Origin: Miscanthus floridulus
Taxonomy: Eukaryota; Streptophyta; Magnoliopsida; Poales; Poaceae
Length of the DNA stretch: 64,000 nucleotides
NCBI RefSeq assembly: GCF_019320115.1
Contig: NC_089593.1
Span: 14,784,789 to 14,848,788 of the forward strand
Direction of reading: 5' to 3'
Shown here one piece after another: positions 21,600-31,558 of the stretch (its first letter is position 1; each line of letters begins with the position of its first letter). The translations under genes and the position numbers were made by a program. The notes beneath the pieces were generated by a model, which worked only from the letters and a program-made list of their open reading frames with translations, was not told the origin of the DNA and searched no databases.

Positions 21600-24500
21600 T
21601 TATGCATCTGTCCATATACTAGGGTAATATTTCTTTAAATATTTTCCATTTAACGCTCTGGGAAACACAACCCCTTCGAGGGTTTCTAAAATATAGGCAT
21701 TACCAGGAATAGACTGATTTATCCGATATGGACCTTCCCAATTAGGAGACCACTTTCCAAACTTTGAACTTTTAGTCCCAATCGGTAAAACCAATTTCCA
21801 GACCAGATCTCCATCGGCAAACTCTTTTACTTTCACCTTCTTGTCATACCATCTAGCTACTCTTTTCTTATTTTCTTCAATACTAACTAAAGCCCTTAAC
21901 CGATGACCTGCCACATCTTCCAACTCATCTTTCATAAGAGTATTATACTCATCGGCTGTTAGCTGATTTTGAGAACGTATTCGTCTAGAGCCAACCTTAA
22001 TTTCCCAAGGCAACACTGCATCGTGTCCATATACTAACTGATAAGGCGTTACTTTGGTTGCACCATGGCATGACATCTGATATGACCACAAGGCTTCATT
22101 TAATACTGTATGCCACCTCCTAGGATTTTCTTCAATTTTGCGCTTAATAAGTTTGATGATCCCTTTGTTAGAAGCCTCAGCTTGACCATTAGCTTGAGCA
22201 TAATATGGAGAAGAATTTAAAATTTTAATTCCCATACCTACAGCAAACTCATCAAATTCTCCCGATGTAAACATAGTACCCTGATCGGTAGTGATAGTCT
22301 GAGGAATACCAAATCGGTAAACAATATGCTCTTTCACAAAATCAATCATATTGACCGATGTAACCTTTTTTAGAGGAATTGCCTCAACCCACTTTGTGAA
22401 ATAATCGGTAGCAACCAGAATAAATTTATGTCCTTTACTCGATGGCGGATAGATCTGACCAATGAGATCAATAGCCCATCCCCGGAACGGCCATGGTTTG
22501 ATTATAGGATTCATAGCCGATGCAGGCGCTCTTTGAATATTACCAAACTTTTGACACCCCTGGCATCCCTTAAAATATTTAAAACAATCTTCAAGAATGG
22601 TCGGCCAATAGTACCCATTCCTTCTGATCATCCATTTCATCTTGAAAGCCGATTGATGTGCCCCACATACTCCTTCATGAATTTCACCCATCAAGCTTTT
22701 CGATTCATCATTGCTAACACATCTGAGTAAAACTCCATCTATAGTTCGATAATATAATTCATCATCGAGGAGCACATATTTGGTAGCTTGGAACCTTATA
22801 CGTCTCTCGACCTTTCTACATGGATCCTTTAAATAATCGACAATCTCTTTCCTCCAGTCATCGGTATCAACTGCCGATGTTAGCACTTCCTGAATAGGCT
22901 GATACCCTGAAGCATGCTGAGCTAGTCGATTAGCTTCCTCATTATGCAATCGAGAGATATGTTCAAGACGAAAATCTCTAAATCCTTTCAACAATCGCAA
23001 ACACCTTTCATAATATGGAATCAAAGCTTCACTTCGGCATTCATAAATTCCATCTAATTGATTTATAACTAGCATAGAATCGCCAAAGATTTCAACAACA
23101 TCGGCACGTATCTCCTTCAGCAATTCTAACCCTTTTATCAAGGCTTGGTATTCAGCTTGATTATTTGTCGCTGTAGCAACAATCGGCAATGAAAACTCAT
23201 ACTTCTTTCCTTGAGGTGAAATTAACACAATGCCGATACCTGCTCCTTCACCACATGTGGATCCATCGAAGAAAAGTGTCCAGGGAGCAATCCCCAAAGA
23301 ATCCACCGTATTACAATGCTGAGTGACAAAATCAGCCATCACTTGCCCTTTAACTGCCTTAGTTGATTTGTAGCGTAACTCAAATTCTGATAATGCTAAA
23401 ATCCATTTGCCGATTCTACCACTTAATATCGGCATCGACAGCATATACTTGACCACATCGTCTTTGCATATGACCATACACTCGGCAGATAACAAATAAT
23501 GCCTTAATTTGACACAAGAAAAGTATAAGCACAGACACAATTTCTCGATAGCCGAATACCTCGTCTCAGCATCCACTAATCTTCTGCTCAAATAATAAAC
23601 AACACGTTCTTTCCCTTCAAATTCTTGAATAAGAGCTGAACCGATAACTGCATCATCAGCTGACAAATATAACCTAAAAGGCTTCCCATGTTGAGGTGGA
23701 ACTAGCACTGGAGGATTTGATAAATATTTCTTAATTTCATCAAGGGCTAATTGCTGTTCAACTCCCCATACAAATTCCTGATCAGCTTTCAATCTAAGTA
23801 GTGGGCTGAACGCCTTGATCTTACCCGACAGATTAGATATGAATCTTCTAATGAAATTAATCTTACCGACCAAAGATTGTAATTCAGTCTTATTGGCAGG
23901 AGCAATTACCTTGTTAATTGCATCAATAGACTTCCTACTGATTTCAATGCCCCGCTGATGCACCATAAAACCCAAGAATTGTCCTGCCGATACACCGAAT
24001 GCACATTTATTAGGATTCATCTTCAATCCATGCTTCCTTGTGCACTCCAATATCTTTCGCAGATCGGCTAAATGTGCTGTGATATCTCCAGACTTAATTA
24101 CTACATCATCAATGTAGATCTCCACTAATGTGCCGATGTACTCATGAAAAATAAAGTTCATAGCCCGTTGATAAGTAGCACCGGCATTTTTCAAACCAAA
24201 CGTCATGACTATCCACTCGAACAACCCCACATGTCCTGGACATCTAAAAGCAGTCTTGGGAATATCTTCCTCAGCCATGAATATTTGATTGTAACCTGCA
24301 TTACCATCCATGAAGCTGATAATTTGATGTCCAGCCGCAACATCAATCAACAAATCAGCAATCGGCATTGGATAGCCATCCATCGGTGTGGCTTTGTTGA
24401 GATTCCTGAAATCAATACAAACACGAAGTTTTCCATTTTTCTTATAAACAGGAACCACATTAGAGATCCACTCTGCGTATCGACATTGCCGAATAAACTT

Positions 24501-24836
24501 TGCTTCAATTAATTTAGTTATTTCGGCCTTAATGTCAGGAAGTACATTAGGGTTGCATCGGCGCGCTGGCTGCTGATGTGGCCGAAATCCAGATTTGATA
24601 GGTAACCGATGTTCAACTATCGATCGGTCTAACCCGGGCATCTCAGTATAATCCCAAGCAAAACAATCTTTATATTCTTTTAACAAATCTGTTATTCGCT
24701 GCTTACACTTAGAATCTAACTTAGCACTAATAAAAGTAGGCCTCGACCTATCACCATCACCGATATCTACTTCTACTAAATCATCTACCGATGTGAACCC
24801 TTGACCTAATTTTCCATCATCGGCAAACCTATCCAT
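21600..24836 (-). CDS. Gypsy pol: reverse transcriptase, RNase H, archaeal-type RNase H, integrase (1078 aa)
   Basis: Domains in order: RT with EWISNVVPVYKKNGKLRVCID, DFRNLNKATP and the catalytic YIDDVVIKS; an RNase H beginning YLSADDAVIGSAL; a second, archaeal-type RNase H (WTLFFDGSTCGEGAGIGIV, NNQAEYQAL, FGDSMLV) that marks the Tat lineage; integrase with the HHCC zinc region (ending CQGCQKFG), the catalytic core (AIDLIGQ, TTDQGTMFTSGEF, NGQAEASNKGII), and a C-terminal region ending at the UGA at 21600. Catalytic motifs appear intact and there is no frameshift or premature stop. The ATG overlaps the gag-pro stop by one base (TAATG), so expression needs reinitiation, a frameshift, or a spliced or second mRNA. 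Confidence 0.9.
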   Translation of the reverse strand: MDRFADDGKLGQGFTSVDDLVEVDIGDGDRSRPTFISAKLDSKCKQRITDLLKEYKDCFAWDYTEMPGLDRSIVEHRLPIKSGFRPHQQPARRCNPNVLPDIKAEITKLIEAKFIRQCRYAEWISNVVPVYKKNGKLRVCIDFRNLNKATPMDGYPMPIADLLIDVAAGHQIISFMDGNAGYNQIFMAEEDIPKTAFRCPGHVGLFEWIVMTFGLKNAGATYQRAMNFIFHEYIGTLVEIYIDDVVIKSGDITAHLADLRKILECTRKHGLKMNPNKCAFGVSAGQFLGFMVHQRGIEISRKSIDAINKVIAPANKTELQSLVGKINFIRRFISNLSGKIKAFSPLLRLKADQEFVWGVEQQLALDEIKKYLSNPPVLVPPQHGKPFRLYLSADDAVIGSALIQEFEGKERVVYYLSRRLVDAETRYSAIEKLCLCLYFSCVKLRHYLLSAECMVICKDDVVKYMLSMPILSGRIGKWILALSEFELRYKSTKAVKGQVMADFVTQHCNTVDSLGIAPWTLFFDGSTCGEGAGIGIVLISPQGKKYEFSLPIVATATNNQAEYQALIKGLELLKEIRADVVEIFGDSMLVINQLDGIYECRSEALIPYYERCLRLLKGFRDFRLEHISRLHNEEANRLAQHASGYQPIQEVLTSAVDTDDWRKEIVDYLKDPCRKVERRIRFQATKYVLLDDELYYRTIDGVLLRCVSNDESKSLMGEIHEGVCGAHQSAFKMKWMIRRNGYYWPTILEDCFKYFKGCQGCQKFGNIQRAPASAMNPIIKPWPFRGWAIDLIGQIYPPSSKGHKFILVATDYFTKWVEAIPLKKVTSVNMIDFVKEHIVYRFGIPQTITTDQGTMFTSGEFDEFAVGMGIKILNSSPYYAQANGQAEASNKGIIKLIKRKIEENPRRWHTVLNEALWSYQMSCHGATKVTPYQLVYGHDAVLPWEIKVGSRRIRSQNQLTADEYNTLMKDELEDVAGHRLRALVSIEENKKRVARWYDKKVKVKEFADGDLVWKLVLPIGTKSSKFGKWSPNWEGPYRINQSIPGNAYILETLEGVVFPRALNGKYLKKYYPSIWTDA

Positions 24837-27800
24837 TAAAACTCCTCTTCAGAACCGACTGCTTGGATCGGTGGAATTTCATAATCAGCAACTCTAAGGA
24901 ACTCTTTTTCCCAAGCTTCTCCTGATATGCATTTAGTTCGCTCATAAGTATCTGATTCTGCCGATGCGATGATATAAGAAGAATCACCAGGGACGACTTC
25001 AATCTTATCCCCAATCCATTGTACGAGGCATTGATGCATTGTAGAAGGAACACAACAATTAGCATGAATCCAATCCCTCCCTAGAAGCAGATTATATGCA
25101 CCCTTGCCGTTGATAACAAAGAACGTCGTTGGCAAGGTTTTGCTGCCGATGGTCAATTCAACGCATACTGCCCCTTTAGCCGGTGACACATTGCCTTCAA
25201 AATCTTTCAACATCATATCGGTTTTGGTCAAGTCTTGCTCTCCCTTACCAAGTTTCCGATACATCACGTAAGGCATAATATTAATCGCAGCCCCTCCATC
25301 AATAAGTACCTTAGACACAGGCTGCCCATCAACTCTGCCCTTCACAAATAAAGCCTTAAGATGCTGTCTCTCGTCATCGGTAGGTTTCTCAAAAACAGCC
25401 ATCATTGGATCTAGCGTTAGCTGAGCTACTTGATCAGAGAAAACAACTTCTTCCTCATTATCAGATAGTGCCAGAAACTCCATCGGCAACATGAATACCA
25501 TATTAACATCTGCCGATGGACCCTTATTTTTGTGTTTTACCTGCCACTGCTGATGACCAGGCCTTTCATTGGAGGAATTTTCCTCCTGGTATAAATCCTC
25601 CTGACGCTCACGTTGCATCCTCCTCCTCTGCGTCTTTGTCAGACCCTCTGGGCACCATCGAGGAAACTTGGTTTTCCAAACCGGCTGATAACAAGTCCTA
25701 GTTAGTTCCACGCGACGTATATTAGGGTCCCTGTAGAATATCTCCTCATCGGGAACTCTTGCGTTTGCCATCTCCTCAAGCTCCTCTTGATTTCTTGGAA
25801 AATATCCAGCGCGTTTACCAAGCCTCTCATGTACACTAAGTCTGCCCCCCAGCCGATCATGCACTGATGCTCTGCCTCTGATCGGCTCGTTGATAGACAA
25901 ACCCTGATTTACACGTTGAAACCTCCTTTTTGAACGATTGACTCCGTAATAACCATTACACTCAGGGCAATTTTCAACAGTTGGCAATTTAATACCTTCT
26001 TCCCAGCAATGGATGAAGAACGGACATCTCCAATGATCTTTATGTCGATTCCACTCTTCCTGACGTCTCATTTCTTGCTGTTGCCGATATCGGTCATTAC
26101 GTTGATGCCAACCCTCCTGCTGCCTTCGATGAGTAATCACAATGCCAGGTCGAGGAGGTTTTTTGGAACTACTGCTTTCTCCTAGCAAACCCTTACTTTT
26201 TGCATCATCGGTAGTTATCCGATGTTGGGGGTCTACTGACGCGTTTTTCTCAGCAGCCTCTGACGTCAACACCTTGGTCTTTCCTTTGGCATCCAACGTA
26301 TTTGCTGGAAAAGGGTGTTGATCAATTTTCATCGGCTTCTGGGTCTTGGAAATACCAAACTTAATTCTCCCAGATTCAATAGCCGATTGTAACTGTTGCC
26401 TGAATACCTTGCACTCATTTGTACTGTGTGAAGTTGCATTGTGCCATTTGCAGTACAAAATCTTCTTCAACTCTTCTGCCGATGGGATCACGTGATTAGG
26501 TGACAGCTTAATTTGGCCCTCTTGAAGCAGAAGATCAAATATTTTATCGGCCTTGGTGATATCAAAGGTAAACTTTTCTGGCTCTTTTTGACCAAAGGGA
26601 CATGATATCGGCTTTTTATTCTTAACCCACTCAGCTAAGCCGACAACTGGTTCTTCATCAGAGTCAGAATCTCCTACTTCTTCAACAAATGATACCTTTT
26701 TACTCCAGTTCTTTTTAGGTTCAAAAACCCTAGTATCTTGATCAGAGATCCTTTGCACAAGATGACTGAGGCTTTCAAATTCCTGAGAAGCATATCTGTC
26801 CTTAAGATGTGGCAATAACCCTTGGAAAGCCAAATCGGCAAGCTGCCGATCATCCAGCACCAGGCTGTAGCACTTATTTTTTACATCTCGTAGCCTTTGT
26901 ACAAAGCTCTCTACCGATTCATCATTACGCTGTCTCAATTTTACTAAATCGGTAAGCTTCTTTTCATGGATTCCAGCAAAGAAATACTTATGGAATTGTT
27001 TTTCTAGATCAACCCAAGTAATAATAGAATTTGGTGGCAATGAAATGAACCATGTAAATGCTGATCCAGACAAAGATGACGAAAATAAACGAACTCTTAA
27101 TTCATCTCTGTTAGCTGCCTCTCCACATTGAATAATGAAGCGATTGACATGTTCCATTGTTGATGTATCATCTTGCCCAGAGAATTTAGTGAAATCTGGT
27201 ACCTTGTACCGATTTGGGAGAGGAATTAAATCGTATGCAGGAGGGTATGGAGTCCGATAAGAATAAGTATTGACCTTGGGTTTTATCCCAAACTGATCCT
27301 TCATAATCTCTGCTATCTTATTGGCCCAAAAAGCATCAGCCTCCTGCTGACGAACTGGTTGAATTTCTACAGGAGGTGCCTGCTGACATCCCTCCACATA
27401 TCTTTGTGGCCCACGATCTCCAGCAATCGGCATATTTGCCGTTACTTGTGGTCCGTTGACCTGTTGGAAAGGATTCATCGGCTGGGCTGCCGATGCTTGA
27501 TTCTGGAGACCAGCTTGTATATGACCTTGTTGAATCCCTGCAACCTGCTGGTTTCGCTGAACTGTATGTTGAACAGGTAACTGTCCTGACCAATCATTAT
27601 TAGAAATCATCGGTACAAAACCTACCGATGGCTGGTAATTTGCTGATATTGTTGGATAATTATAACTGGTTTGAGGCATGAACTGAACCCCAGTTTGACT
27701 CAAAGCAGGGGCTTTCTGCTGCATCGGCAGTACGCTCGCCGATGGACTTGAATTGAATGTTTGAATCATAGGCATCTGGAAACCTCCTGGAGTTGGTTGT

Positions 27801-28513
27801 ACAGAAGTAGCCGCAGCATATTGAGGCACTTGAGCCATCGGCGAAACGGCCGATGATATAGGCGCTCTTCCTGCTGCATCAAATACTTGAGGTAATCTAG
27901 GATTGAAAGCAGATGACTCTGGAGGCATGCCATATCCCCACCAATTAGTAGGAATCTGGTTATTCTGAGACACAGGGCCTGACATAGTTGATGCCGATAG
28001 ATCTGTATTAAGCTGAATTCGCCCTCCTGGTAGTACCTGATCTGACTGTATCGGTGTAGATTGAATATTAGGTGAACCTGCCAATACTGGAGGGGAAGTA
28101 GCTTCTGTACCCACAACGGCCGAAGGAGCCGATGGAGTTTTGACAGATGCCGGCTCTGGTTGATGATAGGCAGGCCCAACGTAATGTGGTGCCGCTTGTC
28201 CTTCTTTGAGAGTTTGAACCACAGCATTATGAACAGTATTGGACAGCACATTGGAATGATTAATCAAAGCATGATTTACTGCAGAATTAACCATCTCTTG
28301 AAGTTTACCAGGATTGGAGTCAAAGGTAACCTGCCGAGGCAACGGCAAATCTTGCTTCTGGATGACTTGTCCACTCTTGTTCAAGCTAAACGATCTCAGA
28401 CAAAGCTGCTTGTATTCTTCTACAGCCTTTTCCATAGCCTGCCTCTGTTCTTCCTTGAGATCTTCTTCTGATACTGCGATAATGTTCCCTGGATCGATCT
28501 CGGAGTTGAACAT
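24836..28513 (-). CDS. Gypsy gag-protease polyprotein
   Basis: The likely start is the ATG at 28511-28513 (MFNSEIDPGN); the frame stays open upstream into the LTR but that part spans the primer-binding site. The N-terminal half is Pro/Gln-rich. The retrotransposon-gag core lies around 27240-26700 (KYFFAGIHEKKLTDL, RQRNDESVESFVQRL). A cysteine/histidine segment (CKWHNATSHSTNEC) replaces a classical CCHC knuckle. The aspartic protease site VLIDGGAAINIMP lies near 25290; Tat-type elements usually have this DGG-like form. The C-terminus ends EEEF then UAA, overlapping the pol start. The frame is uninterrupted for over 1200 codons. Confidence 0.85.
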   Translation of the reverse strand: MFNSEIDPGNIIAVSEEDLKEEQRQAMEKAVEEYKQLCLRSFSLNKSGQVIQKQDLPLPRQVTFDSNPGKLQEMVNSAVNHALINHSNVLSNTVHNAVVQTLKEGQAAPHYVGPAYHQPEPASVKTPSAPSAVVGTEATSPPVLAGSPNIQSTPIQSDQVLPGGRIQLNTDLSASTMSGPVSQNNQIPTNWWGYGMPPESSAFNPRLPQVFDAAGRAPISSAVSPMAQVPQYAAATSVQPTPGGFQMPMIQTFNSSPSASVLPMQQKAPALSQTGVQFMPQTSYNYPTISANYQPSVGFVPMISNNDWSGQLPVQHTVQRNQQVAGIQQGHIQAGLQNQASAAQPMNPFQQVNGPQVTANMPIAGDRGPQRYVEGCQQAPPVEIQPVRQQEADAFWANKIAEIMKDQFGIKPKVNTYSYRTPYPPAYDLIPLPNRYKVPDFTKFSGQDDTSTMEHVNRFIIQCGEAANRDELRVRLFSSSLSGSAFTWFISLPPNSIITWVDLEKQFHKYFFAGIHEKKLTDLVKLRQRNDESVESFVQRLRDVKNKCYSLVLDDRQLADLAFQGLLPHLKDRYASQEFESLSHLVQRISDQDTRVFEPKKNWSKKVSFVEEVGDSDSDEEPVVGLAEWVKNKKPISCPFGQKEPEKFTFDITKADKIFDLLLQEGQIKLSPNHVIPSAEELKKILYCKWHNATSHSTNECKVFRQQLQSAIESGRIKFGISKTQKPMKIDQHPFPANTLDAKGKTKVLTSEAAEKNASVDPQHRITTDDAKSKGLLGESSSSKKPPRPGIVITHRRQQEGWHQRNDRYRQQQEMRRQEEWNRHKDHWRCPFFIHCWEEGIKLPTVENCPECNGYYGVNRSKRRFQRVNQGLSINEPIRGRASVHDRLGGRLSVHERLGKRAGYFPRNQEELEEMANARVPDEEIFYRDPNIRRVELTRTCYQPVWKTKFPRWCPEGLTKTQRRRMQRERQEDLYQEENSSNERPGHQQWQVKHKNKGPSADVNMVFMLPMEFLALSDNEEEVVFSDQVAQLTLDPMMAVFEKPTDDERQHLKALFVKGRVDGQPVSKVLIDGGAAINIMPYVMYRKLGKGEQDLTKTDMMLKDFEGNVSPAKGAVCVELTIGSKTLPTTFFVINGKGAYNLLLGRDWIHANCCVPSTMHQCLVQWIGDKIEVVPGDSSYIIASAESDTYERTKCISGEAWEKEFLRVADYEIPPIQAVGSEEEF

Positions 28514-28526
28514 ATTGGTTGAAGTG

Positions 28527-28550
28527 TCCCACCAGGCGTGCCAAAAGATG
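28527..28550 (-). promoter_or_regulatory. Primer-binding region of the gypsy element
   Basis: On the minus strand, directly after the 5' LTR end (GCATCAACA), the sequence TTGGCACGCCTGGTGGGAC begins within a few bases. This is the position and wording of tRNA primer sites in grass gypsy elements. I cannot name the tRNA with certainty. Confidence 0.55.
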
Positions 28551-29412
28551 TGTTGATGCAAAAGTGATCTGCAAACACAAAGGGCTAATACCCGAATCGA
28601 TATCCAAAGCGTGCCAGTCGATTTGACCTACTAATCGACAAGGATGAAGACACGAACACTTTGATCCTGACAACAGCGATACGCCCGGAAGTCACGGCCA
28701 AGAGGTGCTCACACGGAACTCGAGAATCGCCGAAGGTCGCACTGAAGCGATGCAGCTCGCCGAATCAATGAGAACTCGTAAAGAGGAAAAATATGCAAAT
28801 TGATGAAGTCGCCGAAAAGTAAGTAGATGCAAATAGGAGTAAAAAGTTGGTTTTGATATTGATTGATATTATATTACATTGCCCTTTACTCCATATTTAT
28901 ACCCTGATCTAAAGAGACACAACCAAACACAACTAGGACACCAATCCCGTATCTAAGGAAACACGTGACTCTTACACGAATCATAACCTAACAAATACAG
29001 AAAAGGAAACCAACTCCTATCTATTTCCCTGTCCGCCTTAATTACGATGGAAATCTCACTGTCCTCCTTCCCATCGGCATACTCCCTATTTCATCGGCAG
29101 CAGGCTTCAAGTCTTCCTTCATCGGCATACTCCCTGCTTCATCGGCAGTAGTCTTCAAGTCTTCCTTCATCGGCATACTCCCTGTTTCATCGGCAGTAGT
29201 CTTTAAGTCTTCCTTCATCGGCATCGACAACAACTCCTCCAACCTCATCGGCAACGCCCGAGTCCAAATCAACCTTTCCATCAATCATCACCAACTATCG
29301 GCAACCATTTTTACAAACTGGCTTTCATTGGCTATCAAAGTATTCAATAACTTTCCCCTTGCCGATTGGTCCACTCCGATTATTTTGACATGTGCAAAAA
29401 ACGGTGTCAACA
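28551..29412 (-). repeat. 5' LTR of the gypsy element
   Basis: This 862-bp copy of the LTR has three 48-bp units (29072-29215) in place of four, and otherwise looks identical to the left LTR apart from T at 28804. The target duplication GCCCC follows at 29413. Confidence 0.9.
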
Positions 29413-29944
29413 GCCCCCTTCCATCCGCCCCGCCACGAACACGGCCACCTACATGGACGATGGCTCTAGCCATGCCACCTTCGCCTACGACATCGAGGAC
29501 ATGACCGGCCGCGCCGTGCCCGCCACGAGCGCACTAGATGCGCCCTCCTCTACCTACTCTCCCACAGATGCAGCCATCGGCTGCGCCTCCCCGGTCGATG
29601 CCATGGCCGCCCAAACGCCACTCACACTCACCACCGGCATGGTGCCCACCGGCTCCTAGAGCGTTTGCCAAAGGAGGATCTTTTTCGGAGCGAGCCGTAG
29701 GAGAGTCCCACGTCCTCTGACACTGCAAGGGACATGGCGGTCAGTTTACGGCAAAAATTCGTTAAGACAAAAGGATGAAAAAACTCTTGACTCACCCTAA
29801 TGCCATCATACGAGGATGTTTTAGGGCTGGCTTGCTTGACCCCAGCTGCTCCTTGTCAGCACGTTGCCGCTTCGAGCCCTCCCTCGGCTTGGAAGGCTCA
29901 AACGAATCAAAACAACCGTCTTTCGCTGACTCCGGATGTGCCAC
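29413..29944 (-). pseudogene. Middle segment of the old Tat-like antisense ORF
   Basis: This GC-rich host segment lies between the gypsy insertion (left) and the copia insertion (right). It belongs with 15730-16864 and 43225-44594. Minus-strand frames encode low-complexity Ala/Gly/Arg-rich sequence with stops. No domain can be named here; assignment rests on position and base composition. Confidence 0.45.
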
Positions 29945-31505
29945 TGAAAGCATCTAGGCCCCTAGTTGGGTTTCAGTGATTAATGATAATACAAGATTAC
30001 TATGACTCACGTGTGTTTTGCAGAGCCAATTAAGTTAGGTCATGGCAATGGGGATCGATTGGGTAATCGAGGTGGTCATGCCCCTACGATGGAAATCGTT
30101 TTGGTTTTCAAAGGATGGATGACAAGGTTAAGAATGACTAGTTCTAAGTGTCGATTAGAGTTGGAGTGACACTTAGAGTAGTTTAGGACTTTGTTTTTCC
30201 TTTGGCCATACTATTAAGGGGGGTATAGATGGGTAGCTTGACCTAGATGAGTCTAGTGAGTTAGGCGTGGTGCACACTTGTTAAAACTAGCACTAGGTAG
30301 CTCCTACTTATGCCTAAGATCCAATGGAGCAAACTTCATTCACATATGATCGAGAGTTGAAGGTGAATGGAGGGTCAAATACTGATCGGACGCTGGCTCC
30401 GGTGCGACCGGACGCTGGCCGCAGGGTCTAGTCAGTTCATTTGATCAAGAGACTACGTTCGGTGCGACCGGACACTGAGAGGCAGCGTTCGGTCGATTCC
30501 AGTAAGGTTCTAGAGAAAGGAATTCATGACCAGACATGTCCGGTCAGTACTGACCGGACCCTGAGGGTTCAGCGTTCGGTCGAGTACAGTAAGGTTCTAG
30601 TGTGGGTTTAATGCGACTGGACACGTCCGGTCAGTGGTGATCGGACACTGCCAGCGTCCGATCAACACTTAAACACTGGTGTGTGGGTTGAACTGACCGG
30701 AGCATCCGGTCATCATGACCGGAGCGTCTGGTGATCCCGCAGAGGCTCATAACGGTTCATTTTTTAGACTGTCTTATAAATAGAAGCTCCACTCGTGTGT
30801 GGAGTAACTTTTGCTCATTCCAACAGCTGAGAAACATGTTTGTGAGTGCCAAGAAGAGCAAGGTCCTAGTGAGGTGATTGAGATTTGAGAATCCAAGAGA
30901 GTAGCCTCATTAGTGAATCAAGAGTAGCAAAGTGTGCATGCACCATTCTCATTAGGCTTCGCGTGGTCAAGTGAGAGTTCATGCATGTTACTCTTGGTGA
31001 TCGCCATCACCTAGACGGCTTGGTGGTTATTGGGAGCTTGGTGATCACCCGGCGGAGCTTGTGGGTGACCCAACTCAAGTTATGAGCGGTTTTGGGTGAT
31101 TCGCCGCGACGGAGTGTCGAAGAATCAACCCGTAGAGAGCACTTGATCCTTGCGTGGATCAAGGGGGAGCTACACCCTTGCGCGGGTGCTCCAACGAGAA
31201 CTAGTGGGGAGTGACAACTCTCCGATACCTCGGCAAAACATCGCCGCGTTCCTCTCTCTCTATTTACTTTGAGCATTTACTTTGAGTATTTACTTTGAGC
31301 AATTCAATACTTGTTCTTACATTCATAGAATTACCATGCTAGAGTAAGTTTGGAACATAGGTTGCAAGTTCTTTGTGCATTAGATTATTAGAAACACTTT
31401 TATAGGCACAAGGGGTTAATTGGGCTAACCGTAGGATTTAATTATTGCAAGAAAATTTAGAATTAGCCCAATTCACCCCCCCTCTTGGACATCTTGATCC
31501 TTTCA
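29945..31505 (+). repeat. 5' LTR of the copia element
   Basis: This 1561-bp LTR runs from TGAAAGCATC to GATCCTTTCA. It contains the CCGGACGC-type motif array (30380-30740) and a TATA box, CTTATAAATAG near 30773, placing the transcription start around 30800. Confidence 0.9.
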
Positions 31506-31521
31506 ATTGGTATCAGAGACT
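31506..31521 (+). promoter_or_regulatory. Primer binding site
   Basis: ATTGGTATCAGAGAC lies directly behind the LTR and nearly matches the initiator-methionine tRNA complement TGGTATCAGAGC used by most plant copia elements. Confidence 0.8.
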
Positions 31522-31558
31522 CATGCTCACGTTTTTAAGCTTAATCACTTAGAGCAAG

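Larger units (their letters stand above)
16870..29412 (-). mobile_element. Complete Tat-like Ty3/gypsy retrotransposon carrying an antisense plant-mobile-domain gene
   Basis: The 12,543-bp element has two LTRs (16870-17779 and 28551-29412), GCCCC target duplications at 16865-16869 and 29413-29417, a primer-binding region, a purine tract, gag-pro and pol on the minus strand, and a multi-exon gene on the plus strand between pol and the 3' LTR. The extra archaeal-type RNase H in pol and the antisense extra ORF downstream of pol are hallmarks of the Tat lineage. All major frames are open and the LTRs are nearly identical, so it inserted recently and may be autonomous. It sits inside the antisense ORF of an older Tat-like element. 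Confidence 0.9.
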
